Shown one piece after another: positions 56,640 to 64,000 of a stretch of DNA of 64,000 bases. A program made the translations under genes and the position numbers. The notes below the pieces were generated by a model. That model saw nothing but the letters and a program-made list of their open reading frames with translations. It had not been told where the DNA came from and searched no databases. The DNA comes from Lachnospiraceae bacterium (GTDB lineage: Bacteria; Bacillota; Clostridia; Lachnospirales; Lachnospiraceae): assembly GCA_022796795.1 (NCBI GenBank), contig JAAWJI010000011.1:27880-91879 (forward strand), given 5' to 3'. Within the stretch, counting starts at the first letter, position 1, and each line of letters opens with the position of its first letter.

Positions 56640-58406
56640 TTACATTTTTGTCAGCTGTTCCAGAAACTGCACCACCAGTCCCAGCTGGGACAGCTTGTTT
56701 TCTCTAAGCCAGGCATTTTCATAGTCGGGGATCCAGGCCTCCCACCATTCCTTTAGCTGGGTGCGGGTGAATTCTGCATGGCCGCTTAGGAAGAGCACAG
56801 TCTGGTTCAGCAGCCGGATTGCCTGGGCGGCCACGGCCAGATCTCCCATGCAAGGATCCGTATCTGCCCCCAGCTCCCGGAATTTCTGCAGCAGCTCCTG
56901 ACAATGAGCGATGTGTTCCAGGATCTTAGGAATATCTGCTTCCAGTTCCTCTTCTTCTCCCCGTTTTCTGGCGCTGAACCAGGGCACTAGCCGGGCCCAC
57001 TCGGCGGTGCGCTGGCAGTCTCCCAGCTCCCGGATCAGCTGCACCACGTTGACGTCTCGCTGCTTATAGAGAAGAGCGCTGACTGACCGGTCAAAGTATT
57101 CGTCCAGATCTCCCAGGGCGTTCCAGGATTTTTCCGCCCCGGCGGCTATGCCGAACTGCTGGCAGTTCCAGGAGCAGATGGCGCCGAAATCCCCCCAGTT
57201 GGTGTTGAGGAGTCCCTGGGCATGGTTTTCATAGCCATACTGGGCCATTTTTGTAATATTTCCCGTGGAGCGGTCGATCTCCTCCACAAACCGGTTCCAG
57301 GAGGAGGTGCCGGGGCAGACAATTTGGGCGTAACCGCTTTGACCGAAAAACTCTACATTTTTTTTCACAGGATCTTTCAGGTAGCACCAATTCAGCAGCA
57401 CAGTGTCCTTTGGCAACAGGGAAACCTTTTCCGGGTGCTCCAGCAAAATATCCCCCCACATCTGCACGGTCTTTCCGTGGGACTTCACATGACTGATAAG
57501 CTTTGTGACAAAGGAGAGGTAAGCTTGGGCGCTGTCCTGCCCCGCGTTTTTTCCCTTACAGAGGTCAAAGGTTTCGTCGCAGCAAATATTAAACCGGTTG
57601 CTGCAAAAAAGGGGAAGATACTGGTCTATGAGGGAGCAGATCAGGGAAAGGCTCTCAGGGTTGAACACGTCGATGGTGTGGTGATCCATTTTTTCCATCC
57701 AGTAGTGGTTGGAGGGTTTATAGTCTGCAAGCTCGCACAAATGACGGTATTTCCTGCTCTGCAGCAGGTCGTACAGATGACCGAAGGTGGAGAGGGAAGG
57801 CACCAGCTCTATAAAATAGAGATGACAGAACTGGTCCAGCTCCAGCAGTTCTTCAGCGGTGAGCCTGTTTTCAGGATCCGTGATGTCCAGACATTCTGTA
57901 AATTCAAAATTGCTTTCCACATACAATTCCAGACAGTTGATTTTCAGGCTGGACAGTTCCCTTACTATGGCTTTTAGCTGATCCAGGGTGGGGACCCGTC
58001 CCCGGGAAATATCGTGATAAAAGCCCCGGTCCGCAAAATCCGGGGTGTCTGAAATATACAGGCAGGGCAGCTCATTTCCATATTGGAAGAGAAGCTGGCC
58101 TAAGGTTTGCAGTCCGTAAAAGGCCCCTGAGGGACCGTCTCCCAGGATTTTGATCTGCTTGGGTGAGATTTCCAGGCTGTATCCGTCTCCCCGGGAGCTA
58201 TGAGAAATATAGATGGCTCCTGGAGCCGGCTCTCCGGCCCGCAGGTCCGGGGCAAAGCCCTGCAGATCCTTCAGGGTGTTCCTGATCTGAAGAGCATGAA
58301 AGGAGAGGCGGTTGTCACAGCCGTCTGCCAGAATAAGGGACGGGATTTCTAAAGAGAAGGTCCCGGGCTTTCGCGTAAGGTGTTTCGGATTTGGTATGAG
58401 ATTCAT
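56640..58406 (-). CDS. GH20-family-like beta-N-acetylhexosaminidase
   Basis: SRGDGYSLEISPKQIKILGDGPSGAFYGLQTLGQLL, DTPDFADRGFYHDISRGRVPTLDQLKAIVRELSSLKINCLELYVE, FNICCDETFDLCKGKN. Confidence 0.82.
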   Translation of the reverse strand: MNLIPNPKHLTRKPGTFSLEIPSLILADGCDNRLSFHALQIRNTLKDLQGFAPDLRAGEPAPGAIYISHSSRGDGYSLEISPKQIKILGDGPSGAFYGLQTLGQLLFQYGNELPCLYISDTPDFADRGFYHDISRGRVPTLDQLKAIVRELSSLKINCLELYVESNFEFTECLDITDPENRLTAEELLELDQFCHLYFIELVPSLSTFGHLYDLLQSRKYRHLCELADYKPSNHYWMEKMDHHTIDVFNPESLSLICSLIDQYLPLFCSNRFNICCDETFDLCKGKNAGQDSAQAYLSFVTKLISHVKSHGKTVQMWGDILLEHPEKVSLLPKDTVLLNWCYLKDPVKKNVEFFGQSGYAQIVCPGTSSWNRFVEEIDRSTGNITKMAQYGYENHAQGLLNTNWGDFGAICSWNCQQFGIAAGAEKSWNALGDLDEYFDRSVSALLYKQRDVNVVQLIRELGDCQRTAEWARLVPWFSARKRGEEEELEADIPKILEHIAHCQELLQKFRELGADTDPCMGDLAVAAQAIRLLNQTVLFLSGHAEFTRTQLKEWWEAWIPDYENAWLRENKLSQLGLVVQFLEQLTKM

Positions 58407-58679
58407 AGCGGTATCCTCCATAGAAAGATAGGGGTAAAGCTGGTTTTTATGGGAACAGACTATCATAGACAAACCAGCCGGTCAACCGTATTTGAAAACC
58501 TGTCAAATTTGTATGGATATAGGTTTAATTTGTTGATTGAACGAGAATGGGGGGCGTGATATTTTGAGTATAACAGTGAGACCAGAAGAAAGGCGGCTGG
58601 CAGGCGGCCGGAGACGTCTTTGCAGAGGGCCGGTGCTGAATAGAAAATTTTCTACAGGAAAGGAAAAGGGGTTGGGAAA

Positions 58680-59939
58680 ATGAGGGATAAGGTTAAAATT
58701 GGCGTGTTTGGCGCAGGGCGGGGAGAAACCATGATGAAATACTGCACCCATGCGGAAAACGCGGAGCTTGTGGCGGTGTGTGACAAAAATGAGCTGTTTT
58801 TAAACCGGGTACGGGAGAAGCTGAACAGCGATTCCATCTCCTATTATACGGATTTTGACAGCTTTTTGGCCCACGACATTGACGCGGTGGTACTGGCAAA
58901 CTACGCCACAGAGCATGCGCCCTTTGCAGTCCGCTGTCTGAAAGCCGGCAAGCATGTGCTCAGCGAGGTGCTGCCCTGCGAGACGCCGGCGGAGGCCGTG
59001 GAGCTTGCGGAGGCAGTGGAGGAGAGCGGCAGGATTTACGCTTATGCGGAAAACTACTGCTATATGCCGGCGCCCCGAAAGATGCGGCGTCTGTACCAGG
59101 AGGGGAAGCTTGGCGAGTTTGAGTACGGGGAAGGAGAGTATTTCCACAACTGCGAGAGCATCTGGCCCTCCATCACCCAGGGAGAACCGGACCACTGGCG
59201 CAACCGGATTTCCGCCACCTTTTACTGTACTCATTCCCTGGGTCCCCTGCTTCATATCAGCGGACTGCGTCCGGTGAAGGTGACGGGCTTTGAGCTTCCC
59301 TTTAACCTGCGCTGCGCCAGAATGGGAGCCAAGGCAGGTCTGGGAGCCATTGAAATGGTAGAGCTGGAGAACGGCGCCATTGTAAAGAGCTGTCATGGCC
59401 TGGGGATTTCTCGGAATTCTGTGTGGTATACGGTATACGGTTCCCTGGGACGCATGGAGAGCGCCCGGGAGGATGCGGAGGCAGGCAATACCTCCAGGCT
59501 GTACTGCAACCTGGATAAATTTGAGGGGGAAAACAGCACAGTCGTGGAGAGCTCTACCCCCAAGGACGTCCACTCTGCCGCATCGGAGGCTTATGGCCAT
59601 GATGGTTCCGACTACTATGTTATGTGGAATTTTACAGAAAAGATCCGGGGAAATGGGGATGCGGAGATTATTGATGTCTATGAGGCCCTGGACATGGGAC
59701 TTTCCGGATTTTTTGCTTATGAATCGATCCGTAGGGGCGGCGTGCCTGTGTCCATTCCCAATTTCCGTCATCCTCTGGAGCGGGAGGCATACCGGTATGA
59801 CACCACCAGCACCAATCCGGAGAAGGCAGGCAAATTTTATGTGCCCAGCTACTCCAAGGGAAATCCGGAGGTTCCCGCCTCCACCTATGAACGTATCCGG
59901 GAGCTTTGGGAAAAATCACTAGAAGAAAAGGAATCGTAA
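58680..59939 (+). CDS. Gfo/Idh/MocA-family oxidoreductase
   Basis: KVKIGVFGAGRGETMMKYCTHAENAELVAVCDKNE, VVLANYATEHAPFAVRCLKAGKHVLSEVLPCETPAEAVELAEAVEES. Confidence 0.92.
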   Translation: MRDKVKIGVFGAGRGETMMKYCTHAENAELVAVCDKNELFLNRVREKLNSDSISYYTDFDSFLAHDIDAVVLANYATEHAPFAVRCLKAGKHVLSEVLPCETPAEAVELAEAVEESGRIYAYAENYCYMPAPRKMRRLYQEGKLGEFEYGEGEYFHNCESIWPSITQGEPDHWRNRISATFYCTHSLGPLLHISGLRPVKVTGFELPFNLRCARMGAKAGLGAIEMVELENGAIVKSCHGLGISRNSVWYTVYGSLGRMESAREDAEAGNTSRLYCNLDKFEGENSTVVESSTPKDVHSAASEAYGHDGSDYYVMWNFTEKIRGNGDAEIIDVYEALDMGLSGFFAYESIRRGGVPVSIPNFRHPLEREAYRYDTTSTNPEKAGKFYVPSYSKGNPEVPASTYERIRELWEKSLEEKES

Positions 59940-60133
59940 ACTGAGAAGTGGTTTATATTGACGGAAATACAGATGGAAACATAGAAAAAATATACAGAAC
60001 CACGAAAAAGTTTAATTTGACTGACACAGAGGTTTAAAATGTTTAATTACAAGGGGAATGGAAAGGGCTATACTGTTAGCATAGAAATTGATTCGGACTT
60101 CTAACCAAAACAAGTAAAAGGGGGAAATTTAAC

Positions 60134-61870
60134 ATGAAGAAGCGTAACCGTAGTTTAGCGCTGTTCCTGGCCATGATGCTGGCAGTTTCCACATTCAGTG
60201 GGTGCGGCGGAAAGAAGACGGAAGAGCCTCAGGTGACTCCAGCTCAAACGGAAGCAGGTGAGACAGGTGAAACTGGTGAAACAGGAGGAGAGGCAGAATG
60301 GGATGGAAATATGGATAACCTCTATGTTATCGACATCATGCCGCCCACACCGCTTATTACTGCATCTATGGATACCGCAGTGGGACAATATATTGCAGAG
60401 AAATTCGGAATTGCTTTCAACTACATACAGTATTCGGGAGATATCACGGAAAAGCAGGCATTGATGCTGGCCGGCAGCGAGTATAACGAAATACAGTACA
60501 TGCAGGGCGAGGATATTTTCAAGAAGTACATTGATGCAGGCGCTCTGCTGAACCTGGATGATTACAAGGATCTGATGCCGGATTTCTATAAGCGGTATGA
60601 GAAGATCATACCCTACTGGCGGGCTTCCGCAGCGGACGGCGGTCTCTACAAGTGGGAGAGAGACACGCCCACCGAGACCGAGACGACCCTGACCCATACA
60701 GACGTGCTGGTGCGCACGGATGTGCTGGAGTATTATGGTTGGCCGGAGCTGGTTTCCGCCAGCGACTGGAGAGAGTTCCTGGCAAAGGCCGTAAAGGACT
60801 TCCCCACTACCTATGACGGACAGGCAACCGTAGGTATGACCATGCCCATGGCGGAGTCCTATGGAATCCAGGGTATTGTTCCCGTAGGATATGAGAAGGG
60901 CGATACCTACTTTGGATCAGGCAATGATTATCACATCTACAATATTAAGACCGGACAGTTTGAGGAATACCTGCTGGCTCCGGAGGTGAAAGAGTCTTTC
61001 CAGTTCTTTAACAACCTGTACAAGGACGGCACCCTGGATGAGGAGTGCTTTACGGATTCGGCGGATATTACCCTTCAGAAGCTGAGTAATGGCCGCGCCA
61101 TTGCAGCCTGGTATGTAACCTGGAATCAGGGCAGCGCCAATCAGGAGCTGACCAATGCGGGTCATCCGGAAATGAGCTATATTCAGATGCCTTTCCAGCT
61201 GGATTCCCAGGTAGGACAGGATTATATGCTGAGTATGAGAGCCTCCTATCCCTACTACTCCATGGGAATCACAAAGAACTGCAAGTATCCGGAGCGCGTT
61301 GCTAAATTCATCAACTGGTGCTGCACCGACGAGGGACAGATTGTTCTTCAGTCCGGCCTGGAAGGCGTACATTACACCGTGGAAAACGGCGAGCGCGTGC
61401 CTACCGACTTGTTCCGTCAGTGCTCGCAGGATGTGGAAGTGCAAAAGAAGGAAGGAGTCATTGGAGCCCTGTCAGGTCTGCCTCTGTGCAATTCCTATGC
61501 GGAAGACGGTCAGCCCTTTAACCTGGCTCAGACCTGGGAGTTTGTGGATGGTTTCTCTCTGACAGACCGGGAGAAAGAGGCTTATGCAGGACTGGGATGG
61601 AGTACCTCCAACCAGTGGTGGAATGAGCATTGCAAAGGCTTTGACGCAGGTTACTTCCAGTCCTGTGCCCTGGATCCTTCCAGTGACCTGGGCAAGGTGG
61701 GAGCCAAGATGACAGAGGTCCGGGTGAAATACTCCGCCAACCTGCTTATGGCAGACGATTTTGAGGCTGTCTGGAACGAATTGATGGCAGAATACGATAA
61801 ACTGGATCATGAACCGGTGATCGAGGCTATGAATGAGACGCTTGCCGGCTTTACGGAAGCGCTGAAGTAA
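60134..61870 (+). CDS. LplA-type extracellular solute-binding lipoprotein
   Basis: MKKRNRSLALFLAMMLAVSTFSGCGGKK lipobox; large SBP preceding LplB/LplC-like permeases. Confidence 0.88.
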   Translation: MKKRNRSLALFLAMMLAVSTFSGCGGKKTEEPQVTPAQTEAGETGETGETGGEAEWDGNMDNLYVIDIMPPTPLITASMDTAVGQYIAEKFGIAFNYIQYSGDITEKQALMLAGSEYNEIQYMQGEDIFKKYIDAGALLNLDDYKDLMPDFYKRYEKIIPYWRASAADGGLYKWERDTPTETETTLTHTDVLVRTDVLEYYGWPELVSASDWREFLAKAVKDFPTTYDGQATVGMTMPMAESYGIQGIVPVGYEKGDTYFGSGNDYHIYNIKTGQFEEYLLAPEVKESFQFFNNLYKDGTLDEECFTDSADITLQKLSNGRAIAAWYVTWNQGSANQELTNAGHPEMSYIQMPFQLDSQVGQDYMLSMRASYPYYSMGITKNCKYPERVAKFINWCCTDEGQIVLQSGLEGVHYTVENGERVPTDLFRQCSQDVEVQKKEGVIGALSGLPLCNSYAEDGQPFNLAQTWEFVDGFSLTDREKEAYAGLGWSTSNQWWNEHCKGFDAGYFQSCALDPSSDLGKVGAKMTEVRVKYSANLLMADDFEAVWNELMAEYDKLDHEPVIEAMNETLAGFTEALK

Positions 61871-61891
61871 CAGGAACCAGCAGAAATATCA

Positions 61892-61927
61892 ATCCGCCCG
61901 GCGAAGATGGTTTTTGCCGGGCGGGAT
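61892..61927 (+). terminator. Hairpin between SBP and permease genes (candidate attenuator or mRNA stabiliser)
   Basis: ATCCGCCCGGC-gaagatggttttt-GCCGGGCGGGAT then TTCTCTTTAT. Confidence 0.6.
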
Positions 61928-62012
61928 TTCTCTTTATAGGGTTTTGCGTCCTATAAAGCAGGACCCTCCGGGGGATGCACACTCTTTTAATTAACAGTCG
62001 AGGAGGAATAGT

Positions 62013-62972
62013 ATGAGGCAAGCAGTAGCTGAGACAGCCCCCATGCCGGGCTCTTCCAGGAAGAAGCTCTGGAACAAGATCAAACGGCAGAAATGGCTGC
62101 TTTTGATGATGACACCTGCGTTTCTCTGTATTTTGCTGTTTAACTATCTGCCTTTATCCGGTTGGTACATTGCCTTTTCCGAGTACAAGCTGGGAGGCTC
62201 TCTGTTTGGCGGCGAGTTCGTAGGATTGAAATATTTTGCCAAGATTTTCCAGGAAAGCTCGGATCTGGTTTATCTGATCCGGAATACTCTGGTCATGAAC
62301 GGCGTTACTCTGATTCTGAATCTCTTGGTAGCCCTGATTCTGGCAATTCTCCTGAAGGAGGCTACCTGGAAGCGGGGAGCAAAAATTACCCAGACGGTTT
62401 CCTTTTTTCCATACTTTGTGTCCTGGGTTATCGGCTACTCCATTGTCTGGTCTTTGCTGGCAGTAAATTCCGGCGCCATCAACCAGTTTCTGGTGCGGGT
62501 GGGGATTCTGGAAAAGGGCCTGAATATTCTGGGAGATCCCAAATATTCCTGGCAGCTGATTATCCTGCTGAATATGTGGAAATCCACAGGATACAATACG
62601 ATTATTTTCCTTTCCGCCATTTCGGGAATTTCCTCGGAGGAATACGAGGCGGCCGCTCTGGACGGTGCGGGACGCTGGCAGCAGATCCGGTACGTGACTC
62701 TGCCCAACCTGCTTCCCACTGTGTCGGTTCTGCTGATTATGAACGCAGGCTGGATCTTAAGTTCCAACCTGGAGCAGTTCTTTATCTTCAGCAATCCAAC
62801 CAACTGGTCCCGGATGGAGGTGCTGGATATGTATATCTATAAATTTGGCTTGAAAATGCTGGATTTCCCCTATGCCACGGCTATGGGAATCATTAAGACC
62901 ATTGTCAGTATCATGCTTCTGCTCTTTGTAAACTGGCTGACCAAGCGCATGAATGAGAATTCGGTGTTGTAG
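62013..62972 (+). CDS. ABC transporter permease (LplB-like)
   Basis: SSEEYEAAALDGAGRWQQIRYVTLPNLLPTVSVLLIMNAGWILSSNLEQFFIFSNP. Confidence 0.93.
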   Translation: MRQAVAETAPMPGSSRKKLWNKIKRQKWLLLMMTPAFLCILLFNYLPLSGWYIAFSEYKLGGSLFGGEFVGLKYFAKIFQESSDLVYLIRNTLVMNGVTLILNLLVALILAILLKEATWKRGAKITQTVSFFPYFVSWVIGYSIVWSLLAVNSGAINQFLVRVGILEKGLNILGDPKYSWQLIILLNMWKSTGYNTIIFLSAISGISSEEYEAAALDGAGRWQQIRYVTLPNLLPTVSVLLIMNAGWILSSNLEQFFIFSNPTNWSRMEVLDMYIYKFGLKMLDFPYATAMGIIKTIVSIMLLLFVNWLTKRMNENSVL

Positions 62973-62983
62973 GAGGGATTTTG

Positions 62984-63856
62984 ATGATACGGAAAAAAAG
63001 CTTTGGAAATTTTATGTTTGACGCCGTCACGGCCCTGCTGCTGCTTCTGATCTTTGTGATTATGGTATATCCCTTTTTGTACGTGATCAATTTTTCCATC
63101 AGCTCCCTGTCGGAAACAGGGGGAAGCTTGTTGATCCTTCCCAAGGGAATCACGTTTGCGGCTTATGGGACGCTGTTGAAGGACAAGGCTCTCTTAAGCG
63201 CCTTTCTGGTCTCGTTGGCCAGAAGTATCATTGGACCGGTGCTTATGCTGGCAGTAACCGGCATGGCGGCCTATGTGCTGGCAACGCCCAACCTGGTATT
63301 CGGGAAGTTCTTCCGCACCGCCTTTGTGCTGACCATGTATGTGTCCGCAGGTACGGTGCCCACCTATATCTTTATGAAGCAATATGGTCTTATGAATAAT
63401 TTCTTGGTATACATTCTGCCCTATTTGTGCAGCGCCTTTAACCTGATTCTGATTCGGACCTATATTGAGGGGATTCCCCGATCTCTTCAGGAGGCGGTGT
63501 ATGTGGACGGCGGTAACGACCTGGTGGCTTACTGGAAGGTGATCTTCCCGGTGTGCCAGCCGGTGAACGCGGCCATTCTGCTGTTCGGCATCCTGAACCA
63601 GTGGAACAACTTCATGGACACGCAGCTGTACTGTGCCATGGAAGAAAAGTTGTATACTCTGCAGTATGTGCTCTACAATACCCTGGCGGCCCAGACCAAC
63701 ATTGAGGCTTTAAAAAACGGCGCGGTCATGGCGTCCAGCGGACAGACGATAAAGATGGCTATTACGGTAATTACGGTGGTACCGGTTATGTGCATTTACC
63801 CCTTCCTGCAGAAATACTTTGTATCAGGAATCATGATTGGATCCGTGAAGGCATAA
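62984..63856 (+). CDS. ABC transporter permease (LplC/YtcP-like)
   Basis: YVINFSISSLSETGG, GIPRSLQEAVYVDGGNDLVAYWKVIFPVCQPVNAAILLFGILNQWNNFMDTQLY. Confidence 0.93.
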   Translation: MIRKKSFGNFMFDAVTALLLLLIFVIMVYPFLYVINFSISSLSETGGSLLILPKGITFAAYGTLLKDKALLSAFLVSLARSIIGPVLMLAVTGMAAYVLATPNLVFGKFFRTAFVLTMYVSAGTVPTYIFMKQYGLMNNFLVYILPYLCSAFNLILIRTYIEGIPRSLQEAVYVDGGNDLVAYWKVIFPVCQPVNAAILLFGILNQWNNFMDTQLYCAMEEKLYTLQYVLYNTLAAQTNIEALKNGAVMASSGQTIKMAITVITVVPVMCIYPFLQKYFVSGIMIGSVKA

Positions 63857-63911
63857 GCGGAGATAGAAATAGCGAGAGAGGGACGCGGGTCAGGAGAGCG
63901 GCAAATTCTTT

Positions 63912-64000
63912 AGGTTAGAATCGATGATGGGGTAAACGAAAAAGCAGTTTTGGCATTCCAGTGAACTGCCCCTTCGTTTACACCATTTTCGATTTGACCT
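63912..64000. repeat. ~89-nt imperfect palindrome (MITE- or terminator-like) reaching the window edge
   Basis: AGGTTAGAATCGATGATGGGGTAAACGAAAAAGCAGTT versus reverse complement of the end AGGTCAAATCGAAAATGGTGTAAACGAAGGGGCAGTT. Confidence 0.75.

Noticed and set aside
1-64000. tRNA, rRNA, prophage, transposase or canonical antiphage system
   Set aside because: None recognised by reading; the solitary methyltransferase and Uma2 remnant alone do not make a defence island

Overview
64 kb of a Clostridia-type chromosome (probably Lachnospiraceae, judged only from gene content and protein flavour). I recognise about 41 coding regions. I saw no rRNA or tRNA genes, no CRISPR array, no transposase gene and no recognisable prophage. 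Blocks: (a) 1-5.1 kb, minus-strand catabolic cluster (LysR, SLC13-type permease, enolase-superfamily dehydratase, deletion-damaged capA, M20/AbgA-like hydrolase) with a divergent LysR; (b) 6.4-13.2 kb, aspartate/dipeptide metabolism (LysR, aspA, ilvE, YfcC-type carrier, iadA); (c) 13.4-23.1 kb, a Uma2 deletion remnant, BlaI/M56 sensor pair, cyclase, an RluD-like pseudouridine synthase with an internal 36-nt tandem repeat, DAACS symporter, orphan beta-class DNA methyltransferase, and a SigV/RsiV-like pair; (d) 23.4-29 kb, nagA-nagB, galE, GT-C-like membrane protein, rubrerythrin; (e) 29.3-43.4 kb, the most unusual locus: an HscC-like Hsp70 and a ~1,100-aa TPR protein with a J-like N-terminus lacking HPD, facing away from a PP2C phosphatase, a transmembrane Ser/Thr kinase, a small basic membrane protein and a ~1,790-aa multi-Ig-like surface protein with an E/P/Q-rich stalk; (f) 43.5-53.2 kb, sugar ABC transporter with YesM/YesN-type two-component system, GH31 and a UroD-like protein; (g) 53.4-56.5 kb, hypothetical protein, aroC, tgt; (h) 56.6-63.9 kb, GH20-like enzyme, Gfo/Idh/MocA oxidoreductase and an LplA/B/C-type ABC transporter. 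Several palindromic non-coding elements, two perfect-consensus promoters with long leaders, and two internally deleted pseudogenes are reported. All family names are by-eye assignments; no search was run.
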